Shown: positions 54,076-63,922 of the stretch, piece after piece
How the letters are laid out: each line of letters begins with the position of its first letter
Position numbering within the stretch: the stretch's first letter is position 1
NCBI RefSeq assembly: GCF_023016085.1
Contig: NZ_JALKBF010000001.1
Coordinates: forward strand, 2,356,001-2,420,000
Direction: 5' to 3'
Origin: Aliiroseovarius sp. F47248L
GTDB taxonomy: Bacteria > Pseudomonadota > Alphaproteobacteria > Rhodobacterales > Rhodobacteraceae
DNA: 64,000 nucleotides
The notes under the pieces: model-generated
Database searches by the model: none
What the model saw: only the letters and a program-made list of their open reading frames with translations
Told to the model about the DNA's origin: nothing
Made by a program: the position numbers and the translations under genes

Positions 54076-55260
54076 ATGTTCAACAATCTGAACCCTCAGC
54101 CCAAAGACAAGATCATTGCGCTGATGAGCCAATACCGCGAAGACCCGCGTGAAGGCAAGATCGACCTTGGCGTCGGTGTCTACAAGAACGCGCAAGGTGT
54201 GACCCCGGTCATGCGCGCTGTCAAAGCGGCTGAGAAAGTCTTGTGGGAACTTGAAAGCACGAAATCCTACACCGGACTGGCAGGCGATCCTGCCTATGGT
54301 CGCGCTCTGTCTGGCTTGGTCTTGGGCGATAGTGTAGCGACCGACCGTCTGTCCATGGCCGCCCAACCCGGCGGTACGGGCGCCATTCACCAAGCTGTCG
54401 AACTGATCAAGATGGCGTCACCTGATGCCACGATCTGGCTGTCGGCGCCGACGTGGCCGAACCACCCCTCGATCATCAAGCATCTGGGCATGAAGATGGC
54501 CGAGTATCGGTATTTCGACAATGAAAGCCGCGCGGTGGATTTCGACGGAATGATGGAAGACCTGAAGGGCATCGAAGCGGGCGATGCTGTGCTTCTGCAC
54601 GGCTGCTGCCACAACCCGACCGGCGCGAACCTGACCCCGCCCCAGTGGAAAGAGGTCGCCGCGCTGATCGTCGATAAAGGCGCGACGCCATTGATCGACA
54701 TCGCCTATCAGGGCTTTGGCGACGGCCTGGAAGAAGACGCCGCTGGCGTGCGCCTGATCGCACAATCGGTGCCCGAAGCGCTGATCGCCGCAAGCTGTTC
54801 GAAGAACTTCGGCATTTATCGCGAGCGCACCGGGCTGCTGGTGGGGATCTCGGAAACAGCCGAGCAGGCGGGCATCACCCAGCAAAACCTGACCCACCTG
54901 AACCGCCAGAACTTCAGCTTCCCGCCCGATCACGGCGCGCGTCTTGTGACCATGATCCTTGAAGATGACGGCCTGAAAGCCGACTGGATGGCCGAGTTGG
55001 AACAGGTCCGGTCAGGCATGTTGAAACTGCGCGAGCAGTTGGCGGGAGAGCTGCGCGTCCGCACCGGATCGGACCGCTTCGGCTTCATCGCCGACCACCG
55101 CGGCATGTTCTCACGCCTCGGTGCCACGCCCGAACAGGTAGAGGCCCTGCGCGTGGATCACGGTATCTATATGGTCGGAGACTCGCGCATGAACATTGCG
55201 GGGCTGAATGAAGAAACCGTGCCGCTGCTGGCGGAGGCAATTGTGAAGGTTGGGGTTTAA
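54076..55260 (+). CDS. Aspartate/aromatic aminotransferase (class I, gamma type)
   Basis: 394 residues. PLP-lysine in SCSKNFGIYRERTG (about 242). HGCCHNPTGANLTP is the aspartate/tyrosine aminotransferase block (TyrB/AspC of E. coli), and the N-terminal KIDLGVGVYKN and C-terminal YMVGDSRMNIAG bind substrate carboxylates. Follows sseA by 3 bp; together they could turn cysteine into 3-mercaptopyruvate and then pyruvate plus sulfane sulfur. Aromatic versus aspartate preference cannot be read safely. Confidence 0.93.
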   Translation: MFNNLNPQPKDKIIALMSQYREDPREGKIDLGVGVYKNAQGVTPVMRAVKAAEKVLWELESTKSYTGLAGDPAYGRALSGLVLGDSVATDRLSMAAQPGGTGAIHQAVELIKMASPDATIWLSAPTWPNHPSIIKHLGMKMAEYRYFDNESRAVDFDGMMEDLKGIEAGDAVLLHGCCHNPTGANLTPPQWKEVAALIVDKGATPLIDIAYQGFGDGLEEDAAGVRLIAQSVPEALIAASCSKNFGIYRERTGLLVGISETAEQAGITQQNLTHLNRQNFSFPPDHGARLVTMILEDDGLKADWMAELEQVRSGMLKLREQLAGELRVRTGSDRFGFIADHRGMFSRLGATPEQVEALRVDHGIYMVGDSRMNIAGLNEETVPLLAEAIVKVGV

Positions 55261-55305
55261 TATGTACCCCAGCGCGTCCTGAACCAACGATCGGGGCGCG
55301 CTTTC

Positions 55306-55710
55306 CTACTTTGCTTCGACAAAACGCTTGAAGTTGTCCAGTATCGCTTGCCACCCGGCGCGCTGCATGTCGATGGAGTTCATATCCTCAGGCTCAAACG
55401 TTTCGCGCACCGTTGTTTTCCCATATTCTTCTGAGAATTCAACACGAAGCATCCGCCCACCAAACTCCGCCTCCAGCAGATTTGGTTTCTCAATACGCGT
55501 ATATATGCCTGCGAAATCAAACCCCATCGAACCATCCTTGGCTTCCATCCGACTGCTGAATTCTCCGCCTACGCACAAGTCGACGCGAGATGTGGTGGTG
55601 TGCCAATCCTCTGACGCCGCATTCCACTGAACGATAGTCTCTGGGGTGGTCCAAGCGGTCCAAACCGATTCGATGGGGGCATTGATCGTCGTTTCGATGG
55701 TGATTTCCAT
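55306..55710 (-). CDS. SRPBCC / AHSA1-like protein
   Basis: 134 residues. ITIETTINAPIESVWTAWTT, followed by PETIVQWN, is the AHSA1-like SRPBCC start. GFDFAGIYTRIEKPNLLEAEF and a final helix (WQAILDNFKRFVEA) complete the fold. Found alone on the minus strand between the aminotransferase gene and amtB. Ligand unknown. Confidence 0.87.
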   Translation of the reverse strand: MEITIETTINAPIESVWTAWTTPETIVQWNAASEDWHTTTSRVDLCVGGEFSSRMEAKDGSMGFDFAGIYTRIEKPNLLEAEFGGRMLRVEFSEEYGKTTVRETFEPEDMNSIDMQRAGWQAILDNFKRFVEAK

Positions 55711-55780
55711 ATCAATTCTCCTTTAGCCGTAGCTGTGAAACCGGCGGGCAAGTCGGACGGCAGTATCCACGATCCGCGTG

Positions 55781-55819
55781 TAAAAAACAAAAGAGAAGGG
55801 GGCAATTGCCCCCTTCTCT
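55781..55819 (-). terminator. amtB terminator, 28-bp perfect palindrome
   Basis: Positions 55792-55819 form a perfect 28-bp palindrome centred on AATT with a GGGGGC core. On the minus strand it is followed by TTTTGTTTTTTA. A strong terminator for glnK-amtB, 68 bp after the amtB stop. Confidence 0.85.
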
Positions 55820-55886
55820 CTCCCTGTTGGCCTTGGCTTTGCGCGGCCAACGCGTGCCGGGGTTGATCCCCGGCACATTTTTTTGA

Positions 55887-57206
55887 TTACCCGTTGGTGA
55901 ACTCGGGATAGGCTTCCATGCCCAATTCGGCCATATCGAGGCCGTTGACCTCTTCCTCTTCACTGACCCGCAAACCTATCGTGGCTTTGATGATCGAGAA
56001 GACGATGAAGCTGACCACGAAGACAAAGATGCCGATGGCAAGGAACCCCATGATCTGTGTGCCGAAGCTGGCGTCTGCGTTGGTCCAGGCCACGATGAAG
56101 GTGCCCCAGAAGCCAGCGACCAGGTGAACCGGGATTGCACCGACCACGTCGTCGATTTTCAGCTTGTCCAGCAGCGGCACCATAAAGACAACGATCGCAC
56201 CACCAATGCCGCCAATGATTAGCGATTGGAACAGCGACGGGGCCAGCGGCTCGGCGGTGATCGACACCAGACCGGCAAGTGCACCGTTCAAGGTCATCGT
56301 CAGGTCGACCTTTTTGAACATCACTTGTGTCATGATCATCGCCACGATTGCACCGGATGCAGCGGCCATATTGGTGTTGGCAAAGATACGCGCCACGTCC
56401 GAGACATCGCTGATCGTGCCCATGGCAAGCTGCGAGCCGCCATTGAAGCCGAACCAACCCAGCCACAGGATAAACGTGCCCAAAGTGGCAAGCGTCAGGT
56501 TGGAACCGGGCATCGGAACCGTGCGGCCATCTTTGTATTTGCCGATACGCGGACCAAGGATCAGAGCGCCAGCCAGGGCCGCGAAGCCGCCTGCTGCGTG
56601 AACAAGGGTCGAGCCTGCGAAGTCCGAGAAGCCTGCTTCCGACAACCAGCCACCGCCCCACTGCCAGCTTGCTTCGATCGGATAGATGAAGCCGGTCAGC
56701 ACGACCACAAAGGCAAGGAAGGGCCACAGCTTGATACGCTCTGCCAATGTGCCTGACACAATCGACGCCGTGGTGGCACAGAACATCAGCTGGAAGAAGA
56801 AGTCCGATGCACCCGAAGCATAACCTACGTCCACGGATTCGGCCGCAACGCCAGCCGGGTCAAGCGATGTGACCGCGAAGAACGGCCCCAACCAGCCTTC
56901 GATCAGCCAGTCAGCGGGATACATGATGCCGTAACCAGCCAGCCAATACATGACCGCCGCAATGGAAAACAGCGCGATGTTCTTGGTCAACTGCATGGTC
57001 ACGTTTTTGGACCTGACAAGGCCAGCTTCAAGCATCGCAAAGCCTGCCGCCATCCAGAACACCAAGGCCCCGCCCAGAAGGAACAGAACGGACGTCAGAA
57101 TAAATTGTGTGTGGGCAGCCGCTTCGCCGCTTGCTGCCTCTTGCGCAAGGGCCAATCCCGGCAAAACCGCCAGAAGGGCCGATGAAATCATTAATTTGCG
57201 TGTCAT
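55887..57206 (-). CDS. amtB: Ammonium transporter
   Basis: 439 residues. Signal peptide (MISSALLAVLPGLALAQ) and eleven membrane helices as in AmtB. Conserved pore features are the twin-His helices LVHAAGGFAALAGA and IPVHLVAGFWGTF and the WLGWFGFNGGS block. It forms a trimeric ammonium channel blocked by GlnK. The ATG at 57206 is chosen because AAAGGA lies at proper distance; ATGs at 57212 and 57221 are too close to or ahead of that site. 17 bp after glnK. Confidence 0.95.
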   Translation of the reverse strand: MTRKLMISSALLAVLPGLALAQEAASGEAAAHTQFILTSVLFLLGGALVFWMAAGFAMLEAGLVRSKNVTMQLTKNIALFSIAAVMYWLAGYGIMYPADWLIEGWLGPFFAVTSLDPAGVAAESVDVGYASGASDFFFQLMFCATTASIVSGTLAERIKLWPFLAFVVVLTGFIYPIEASWQWGGGWLSEAGFSDFAGSTLVHAAGGFAALAGALILGPRIGKYKDGRTVPMPGSNLTLATLGTFILWLGWFGFNGGSQLAMGTISDVSDVARIFANTNMAAASGAIVAMIMTQVMFKKVDLTMTLNGALAGLVSITAEPLAPSLFQSLIIGGIGGAIVVFMVPLLDKLKIDDVVGAIPVHLVAGFWGTFIVAWTNADASFGTQIMGFLAIGIFVFVVSFIVFSIIKATIGLRVSEEEEVNGLDMAELGMEAYPEFTNG

Positions 57207-57223
57207 ATTCATTCCTTTCACGC

Positions 57224-57616
<393 letters not shown>

Positions 57617-57700
57617 TTAATTCAAAGAAGGAACCGCGTCGTAAGGACAGGTGCGGCAGAGGTCCGCCTACCCCTAAAACAGCGGTTGCGCAAAAATTGC

Positions 57701-57721
57701 TGCACCTGCACAATGGTGTGC
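57701..57721. promoter_or_regulatory. Candidate NtrC-type site upstream of glnK
   Basis: GCACA-ATGG-TGTGC (57708-57721) is a perfect 5-bp inverted repeat, with a further TGCACC just beside it (57701-57706). The TGCAC/GTGCA-like arms resemble NtrC sites. Located about 150 bp before the glnK start and 108 bp before the divergent penicillin-binding protein gene. The rest of the 266-bp gap shows nothing else distinct. Confidence 0.4.
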
Positions 57722-57828
57722 TTATATTTTGGACATTGCGAAAAGTCGCAGGCGCCGGGTGAACCGGCTACACTCTAGTAAAACGATTCGTTACATTGGA
57801 TCGACCGAGCAGACGCGGAACCAGTATC

Positions 57829-60027
57829 ATGAGCCCATCCGGACCAAAGCGCCCCAAACTGGTGGCAGACAAGCGGTATTCGAAAACCAAGCCGGCGGCC
57901 AAGAAGCCCGCGCGGCGTAAATCGCGCAAACCCGCCACCAAACGCACGGCACGGAGCAAACGGCCCAAGGGTATCCTGGGCTGGCCAATTTTTCTGATCG
58001 GCTGGGTTGTTCGTCTGATCTGGCGGCTGACATGGAAAAGCGCGGCGGTTGTCGCACTACTTGTTGCGGCGGCGGTGTTCTACTTCGCTTCGACAATTCC
58101 TGATCTGAATGCACTTTTGGATGGCCGGGCGAAGGGATCGGTCACGATTTTGGACCGCTATGGCGCGGTTTACGCATGGCGGGGCGATCAGCGTGGTCGC
58201 ACCATCACCACCGAAACTGTCAGCCCATATCTGCGCGACGCGGTTGTAGCGAGCGAGGACAAACGGTTTTATGGCCATCTGGGGTTAAGCCCACGAGGTA
58301 TCGCCAGCGCGATCCGCATCAACCTGAGCGAAGGTCGTGGCCCCTTGTCTGGTCACGGCGGTTCAACTCTTACCCAACAGGTCGCAAAGCTGCTGTGTCT
58401 GGGTGTGCCGTTTGATCCCGACCAGTGGAAGAACGAAGCCGCTTACGAGGCTGACTGCCGCCAAGGCTCATTGCGCCGCAAGATCAAGGAAGCGGTTTAT
58501 GCGTTGGCGCTTGAGACCAAGTTCTCGAAAGATGAAATTCTGACCATCTACCTGAACCGCGCCTATCTTGGGGCCGGATCGCACGGCTTTGATGCCGCAG
58601 CGCAGCGTTACTTTGCCATCCCGGCGTCGGATCTGAATCCCGCTCAGGCCGCGATGTTGGCGGGCATGTTGCCGAAGCCCTCGGTCTATGCCCCCACCGC
58701 CAACTTGAAACGGTCGCAAGATCGGGCGGCAACGGTTTTGCGCCTGATGAACGAGCAAGGCTATTTGAGCGACGCGGAGACGGCTCAATTCCAAGCCGAC
58801 CCTGCAACCTTGTCCAGTGCGGCAAAAGCTCAGGCGGGTGGGTATTTCGCAGACTGGATCATGGGCGACCTGCCAGCCTTCCTGACGCGCAAGACAACCG
58901 AAGACGTGATCATCAAGACCACGCTGGACCCGCGTATTCAGACTGCCGCAGAAGACGCTTTGGCCGAAATCTTTAAAACGAAGGTCTCGGAAGGATCCGA
59001 AGCCGAAGCTGCGATCGTGGTCATGAGCTCGGACGGTGCCGTACGCGGCATGGTCGGGGGGCGTGAAACCAAAGTGACGGGCGCATTCAACCGGGCCACG
59101 CAGGCGAAACGCCAAACCGGCTCTGCGTTCAAACCCTTCGTCTATGCCGCCGCGTTGGACATGGGCTATCGCTGGGACGATTTCATTCTTGATGAACCCT
59201 ATTGTGTGAATGTGGCCGGATCGGGCGAATGGTGCCCAAAGAACTATACACGCAAACATTACGGCAATGTCAGCTTGACCGAGGCGCTGGCCCGTTCTTT
59301 GAACATCCCCGCCGTGAAAGTCGCTGAAGATGTAGGGCTTGAAGCAGTGCGCAGCGTCGCGTCGATGTTCGGTATTGAAAGCGATCTGGCGGCTGGCCCC
59401 GCGTTGGCACTGGGCGCGTCAGAAAGCACATTGCTTGAAACCACGGGTGCCTTTGCGGGCATTTTGAATGGCGGTTCGGCGGTAATACCCTATGGCTTGA
59501 CGGAACTCAGCCTAGTCGGTGAAAGCGATCCTCTGATGACGCAAACGGGCGGCATCGGCGAGCGTGTCATCTCGCAACAGGCCGCGCAGCAACTTGTCTA
59601 TATGATGAGCCGCGTGGTCGAAGCCGGCACCGGCACGCGCGCCAAGATTGACGGGCTTGAGATTGCCGGCAAGACCGGCACCACCAACTCAGCGCGCGAT
59701 GCTTGGTTCATCGGATTTACGGCCGAATATGTGATGGGCGTTTGGATGGGCTATGATGACAATACGCCTTTGAAAGGTGTCACGGGTGGTGGTCTGCCTG
59801 CCGAAATGTGGCACGAGGCGATGGTCCGCATCCAGTCAGAGCTTGTGCCTACACCACTTCCGATGATCAGACCGGGCAGCGCACCGCAATTTGATGGACA
59901 GGTAATCACATCCGATGGCCGTGTCATTCAGGGTCAAGGAAACCGGCCGCAGGGTGGACAGAATGTCGGACAAGCCGTCGAAGACGCGCTGATTGGTGTC
60001 CTTCGCTCTATCTTCGGAAAAAACTGA
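57829..60027 (+). CDS. Class A penicillin-binding protein (PBP1A family)
   Basis: 732 residues. A very basic cytoplasmic N-tail (Lys/Arg/Pro, about 1-45), then membrane anchor(s) near 46-85 (WKSAAVVALLVAAAVFYFAS). The glycosyltransferase domain has EDKRFYGHLG with catalytic Glu144, GGSTLTQQVAKLL and KIKEAVYALALE; a two-Cys insertion (LLCLGVPFD...EADC) lies inside it. The transpeptidase domain has SAFKP (Ser near 433), SLN and KTGTTN (about 615). Polymerises and crosslinks peptidoglycan. The ATG at 57829 is chosen; an upstream TTG is weaker. Confidence 0.93.
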   Translation: MSPSGPKRPKLVADKRYSKTKPAAKKPARRKSRKPATKRTARSKRPKGILGWPIFLIGWVVRLIWRLTWKSAAVVALLVAAAVFYFASTIPDLNALLDGRAKGSVTILDRYGAVYAWRGDQRGRTITTETVSPYLRDAVVASEDKRFYGHLGLSPRGIASAIRINLSEGRGPLSGHGGSTLTQQVAKLLCLGVPFDPDQWKNEAAYEADCRQGSLRRKIKEAVYALALETKFSKDEILTIYLNRAYLGAGSHGFDAAAQRYFAIPASDLNPAQAAMLAGMLPKPSVYAPTANLKRSQDRAATVLRLMNEQGYLSDAETAQFQADPATLSSAAKAQAGGYFADWIMGDLPAFLTRKTTEDVIIKTTLDPRIQTAAEDALAEIFKTKVSEGSEAEAAIVVMSSDGAVRGMVGGRETKVTGAFNRATQAKRQTGSAFKPFVYAAALDMGYRWDDFILDEPYCVNVAGSGEWCPKNYTRKHYGNVSLTEALARSLNIPAVKVAEDVGLEAVRSVASMFGIESDLAAGPALALGASESTLLETTGAFAGILNGGSAVIPYGLTELSLVGESDPLMTQTGGIGERVISQQAAQQLVYMMSRVVEAGTGTRAKIDGLEIAGKTGTTNSARDAWFIGFTAEYVMGVWMGYDDNTPLKGVTGGGLPAEMWHEAMVRIQSELVPTPLPMIRPGSAPQFDGQVITSDGRVIQGQGNRPQGGQNVGQAVEDALIGVLRSIFGKN

Positions 60028-60048
60028 GGTTCGGCCGGAAATAAGAGA

Positions 60049-60492
60049 TCAGTCCGTCAAAGACAGGATCCGTTGCAGCATGTTAATCAGCGTGACCCGC
60101 TCTTCGTGGGTCAGCGCGCTTAGAAAGCTATCATTCAGGTTGTTGATCAGCGGTGGCAGTTGCTGTGCCAGTTCGCGCCCATTAGCCGTCAGAAACACCA
60201 GAGTGGTGCGGCGGTTGGACGGGTCTGTCCGCCGTTCAATCAAGCCATCCGCAGCCATGGTATCCAGGTTTCGGCTCACCTGATATTCTGGCAAGGACAG
60301 CTTTGCGCCCAATTCACGCTGGCTTTGCCCATCCTCGGCGAGCAGTTGCATCAGGGTCATGAAGAACCGGAAATCCAAGTTCAAGTCGGCCAACTGCTTT
60401 TTCATCGCCTGGTCCACGCGACGCGCCAACACTTGCGACAGAAACCCGAAGCTCTGATTTTGCGTGCCTTTGGGCCAGTTCGCGCCCGTCAT
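60049..60492 (-). CDS. MarR-family transcriptional regulator
   Basis: 147 residues. FGFLSQVLARRVDQAM opens the dimer helices. The winged helix is QSQRELGAKLSLPEYQVSRN, then the wing RRTDPSNRRTTLVFLTANG. Ligand and targets unknown. The ATG at 60492 (MTGANWPKG) is preferred over one 57 bp upstream. It converges with the PBP gene and is followed by no obvious partner. Confidence 0.88.
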   Translation of the reverse strand: MTGANWPKGTQNQSFGFLSQVLARRVDQAMKKQLADLNLDFRFFMTLMQLLAEDGQSQRELGAKLSLPEYQVSRNLDTMAADGLIERRTDPSNRRTTLVFLTANGRELAQQLPPLINNLNDSFLSALTHEERVTLINMLQRILSLTD

Positions 60493-60575
60493 TGCATGTC
60501 TCCCATCACACAGCCTCATGGAATTGCTTGCGCTTGCAACATTTGTCAACCCTGCGGATTAAGCACCCCAACAAC

Positions 60576-60607
60576 GAAAAACGCCCCCGTGACAACACGA
60601 GGGCGTT
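60576..60607 (-). terminator. Terminator after mlaC
   Basis: On the minus strand a stem of ACGCCCTCGTG with CACGGGGGCGT (one mismatch or bulge) and TTGT loop, followed by TTTTT. It lies 29 bp after the mlaC stop and closes the mlaA-mlaC transcript. Confidence 0.8.
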
Positions 60608-60635
60608 CAAAAACCTGAAAGATAGAGTGGTTGGA

Positions 60636-61253
60636 TCAGCCTGCCTTCAGATCAGCAATCAATTTGTTCAGGTCGCCGCCGCGGCGATCCAGCATCGCGC
60701 CAATTTCCTTGCGTTCGGATTTTACGATGGAGATTCCTTCGACCTGCATGTCAATGAACTTTCCGTTCTTGGCAGATACGACAAACACAACATCGAATGG
60801 AGATTTCCCCTTGAGCTGGGTTTTGGTCAGAACCTCAAACCGGCTTTTCACCTCTTTCGTACCGACGACATTGATGCTTCCACCCTCGAATTCGCGGAAA
60901 CGGCTGCCATAACGGCGGGCGATGTAGACGCGGAAGGCTTTGATGAACGCGCTTTTTTGCGAAGCGCTGGCCGAACGGCCATCCGGGCCAAGCGCCGACA
61001 ACGCGATGAAACCGACATCCGCATATTTTGCGAACACGTTTTCGAACCGTTTGATCATCGTCGCCTCAGACGCACCAGAATTGATGATCCCATTGATTTC
61101 ACTAACAACCTGATCAATCAGGCTTTCCGCTTTCGCGGCACTGATTGCAGCCATCGCACGACCCGGCAGCAAGGCCATCACGCCCAGTCCGGCCAGCCCG
61201 CCCAGAACAGCGCGGCGAGTCAGTGAGGTTTGGTTACCCATCATACGCATCAT
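60636..61253 (-). CDS. mlaC: Phospholipid-binding protein MlaC family (Ttg2D)
   Basis: 205 residues. Tat-like signal SLTRRAVLGGLAGLGVMAL ending in AMA. The mature domain matches the MlaC/Tol_Tol_Ttg2 fold (FENVFAKYADVGFIALSALG; FIKAFRVYIARRYGSRFREF; GKFIDMQVEGISIVKSER). It shuttles phospholipid across the periplasm between MlaA and the MlaFEDB complex. The ATG at 61253 is chosen for its GAGGATATTT ribosome site; it overlaps the mlaA end by 20 bp. Confidence 0.92.
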   Translation of the reverse strand: MMRMMGNQTSLTRRAVLGGLAGLGVMALLPGRAMAAISAAKAESLIDQVVSEINGIINSGASEATMIKRFENVFAKYADVGFIALSALGPDGRSASASQKSAFIKAFRVYIARRYGSRFREFEGGSINVVGTKEVKSRFEVLTKTQLKGKSPFDVVFVVSAKNGKFIDMQVEGISIVKSERKEIGAMLDRRGGDLNKLIADLKAG

Positions 61254-61977
61254 AAATATCCTCAAGTTCATTGTCCTCGACTTCGATGCCAAGCTCGTAT
61301 CGGCGCGAATCGAGATAATAGAGCCGCATCAGCTCATATCCCTCTTCACTATTATAGAACTCTTCAATCGTATCTCCGAACGTGTAGCGATCACCAAATT
61401 TTGACAGAACCCATGTGGCCTTGGGAAGGTGTTTAACTTCGGTCGGCAAAGCTAAGCTTAGCGGGTTCAGCACAAAATCGACAAGAATGCCAAATCCATC
61501 CCGCTCGGTCGACGGTCCGAAGAACGGCAGCACGACATAGTCGCCTTCAGGTGCGCCCCAGACGTGAAGTGTTTCACCAAAATCGCTGTCGCGCTCATCC
61601 AGACCGATGTCAGTTGCGACATCTACCATACCCAACAGCCCGAAGGTCGAATTGAACAGGAACCGTACGGTGTTGTGAACCGCATCCTCGACATTGCCTT
61701 GCAGGATGTTGTTGGCCACGACCCCCGGCAGTCCGGCATTGTCCGAAAACACCGAAATCGTGTCACGTACGCCGCGCGGCAGAATCTCGCCATAGGCGGT
61801 CGATGCAGGGGAGACCAACGCCCGGTCCAAATCAATGTTCGCACCATGGGTGCGACGGTTCTGAACTTCATGCGGGTCGTCATAACCCGATGGATTCGGT
61901 GCCTTCGCACAAGCCCCCAGCGTCAGAAGCAGCAGGCCAGCCATCGCCGGTAATGTGTTCGAAATCGGTTTGGTCAC
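61234..61977 (-). CDS. mlaA: Outer-membrane lipoprotein MlaA (VacJ)
   Basis: 247 residues from a GTG at 61977. Lipoprotein signal TLPAMAGLLLLTLGAC. Family blocks are NILQGNVEDAVHNTVRFLFN, STFGLLGMVDVATDIGL and GETLHVWGAPEGDYVVLPFF, followed by GPSTERDG. With porins it withdraws mislocalised phospholipids from the outer leaflet and passes them to MlaC, encoded next. The upstream in-frame ATG adds a hydrophilic stretch before the signal and is rejected. mlaFED are not in the window. Confidence 0.94.
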   Translation of the reverse strand: MTKPISNTLPAMAGLLLLTLGACAKAPNPSGYDDPHEVQNRRTHGANIDLDRALVSPASTAYGEILPRGVRDTISVFSDNAGLPGVVANNILQGNVEDAVHNTVRFLFNSTFGLLGMVDVATDIGLDERDSDFGETLHVWGAPEGDYVVLPFFGPSTERDGFGILVDFVLNPLSLALPTEVKHLPKATWVLSKFGDRYTFGDTIEEFYNSEEGYELMRLYYLDSRRYELGIEVEDNELEDIYDAYDG

Positions 61978-62173
61978 AGTGATATCTTTACTTTGGCAGC
62001 AATCTGAAGAGTTGGGGGTCACACATAATGCGCAGCGTATCAATGCAAAGCCGTTAAGGGATTTGCAGCCTTTTATGTGTCTATTTGGCGACAGTTTACA
62101 AGCCGAATCCCGCCAATATCTGTGCGCTTTGCTTGCGCGCTGAAACGGGCGGCCATTTTTAGGTCAGATTGTT

Positions 62174-63922
62174 ATGAGGCAACAGCAACACGCATACGGC
62201 CAAGAAGAACTGCGCAAGGTCTGCCGCAGAATGCGAATGCTGCTGTTCAGCGCCGCAGTCTTTTCATTTTTTGTGAATCTTCTGATGCTGACAGCACCAA
62301 TCTACATGTTGCAGATCTATGATCGCGTCCTGACCAGCAGGTCGGAAGCTACTCTTGTCACGCTATCGCTATTAATGGCCTTCCTGTTTCTTATGATGGG
62401 CAGCCTTGATTACGCCCGTGGACGTCTGCTTACGCGGGCGGGCGCTCGATTTCAGACCGACCTGGATGAGCGTGTTTTTCTGTTGGATATAAACGCTGAT
62501 CAGAAAAATAAGGATCGACCGGCCCCCACGGGCGCGACACGCGATATCGACGCCATACGACGGCTGTTTTCAAGCCCGGTTATGACCGCCTTATTCGATC
62601 TTCCCTGGACGCCGTTTTTTTTACTGGCAATCACGGTCTTTCATCCGTGGCTGGGGGTGCTGGCGGTGGCAGGCGGGGCTATTCTCGTGACAATAACGCT
62701 TCTTACCCAATGGGTTTCACGGGGTCCAATGTCGGTGTTGCGGGCGCAAGTATTGCACACGGATCAGGTTGCCGGGCGGTTGCAAACCGAAGGGCAATTG
62801 GTTCGCGCACTTGGATTGGCGGAAGTTACAGCCCGACACTGGTCGCAGCTTCGCAATGCAGCAATGGAAACCGGGTTGAGGATATCTGACCAGCAAAGCC
62901 TGTTCGCTGTGATGACAAAGACATTTCGGCAATTTCTTCAGTCAGCAATGCTGGGCTTAGGGGCTTATCTGGCATTGCAGGGCGCGATGTCGCCTGGGGC
63001 CATGATTGCCGGATCCATTCTTCTGTCGCGCGCGCTCGGGCCCGTCGATATTGCTGTCGGGCAGTGGTCCGTGGCCCAACAGGCAAAAGCGGCTTGGCAC
63101 TCTCTGACTCTGCGTTTGTCAGAAACTCCGACCGCAATCGTGAAAACGGCACTACCCGTGCCCGTGGCCAATGTCGCTGTCAGCAATCTGACCGTGATAC
63201 CAACTGGCCAGAGCTTCGCAGTCTTGCGGAATGTATCTTTCGTGCTGTCACCGGGCATGGCATTGGGCGTTATTGGCCCGTCGGGTGCCGGAAAATCGAC
63301 GCTGGCGCAGATCATGACTGGCGCGCTTCGCCCCACTGCTGGCTCGGTGCGGTTGGGTGGTGCGGCGCTCCACCACTATTTGCCCGAAGTTCTTGGTGGG
63401 CATATCGGCTATCTCCCACAGCGCGTAACGCTGTTTGATGGCACAGTTGCGGACAATATCGCGGGGTTTCGCGCGAATGCCGATGACGCCGATATCGTGG
63501 CCGCGGCCACCGCTGCCGGAGCGCATGAATTGATCCTGTCCCTTCCCGATGGCTATGACACAGTTGTCGCGCGGGGAAGTAGCCCTATTTCCGGCGGCCA
63601 GTTGCAGCGCATTTGTCTGGCACGCGCACTGTTTGGCGAACCAACATTGGTGGTTCTGGACGAACCAAACTCCAATCTGGATCATGACGGCTCAGTTGCG
63701 CTCAGCACAGCCATACACGGGGTGAAAGCGCGCAACGGTGCAGTCGTGATCATGGCACATCGTCCATCGGTCATCCAACACTGCGACCAGCTAATGGTTC
63801 TGGATCATGGCCGTATCTCCAACATCGGACCGCGCGAGGATATCCTTCGGAAGACCGTGCGAAACGCGCATCAACCATACTCCCTACACAGCATCGAGCG
63901 AGGTGGCGATGGACAAGCCTGA
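62174..63922 (+). CDS. Type I secretion system permease/ATPase (PrtD-like ABC exporter)
   Basis: 582 residues. N-terminal membrane domain with about six helices (SFFVNLLMLTAPIYMLQIYD is the PrtD-type first helix), then the ATPase: Walker A GPSGAGKSTLA (about 369), signature ISGGQLQRI, Walker B LVVLDEPNSNLD, H-loop MAHRPS. It exports an unfolded substrate, usually an RTX protein, with a HlyD adaptor and TolC. The substrate gene is not in the window. It overlaps the adaptor gene by 14 bp and is divergent from mlaA across a 196-bp gap. Confidence 0.92.
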   Translation: MRQQQHAYGQEELRKVCRRMRMLLFSAAVFSFFVNLLMLTAPIYMLQIYDRVLTSRSEATLVTLSLLMAFLFLMMGSLDYARGRLLTRAGARFQTDLDERVFLLDINADQKNKDRPAPTGATRDIDAIRRLFSSPVMTALFDLPWTPFFLLAITVFHPWLGVLAVAGGAILVTITLLTQWVSRGPMSVLRAQVLHTDQVAGRLQTEGQLVRALGLAEVTARHWSQLRNAAMETGLRISDQQSLFAVMTKTFRQFLQSAMLGLGAYLALQGAMSPGAMIAGSILLSRALGPVDIAVGQWSVAQQAKAAWHSLTLRLSETPTAIVKTALPVPVANVAVSNLTVIPTGQSFAVLRNVSFVLSPGMALGVIGPSGAGKSTLAQIMTGALRPTAGSVRLGGAALHHYLPEVLGGHIGYLPQRVTLFDGTVADNIAGFRANADDADIVAAATAAGAHELILSLPDGYDTVVARGSSPISGGQLQRICLARALFGEPTLVVLDEPNSNLDHDGSVALSTAIHGVKARNGAVVIMAHRPSVIQHCDQLMVLDHGRISNIGPREDILRKTVRNAHQPYSLHSIERGGDGQA

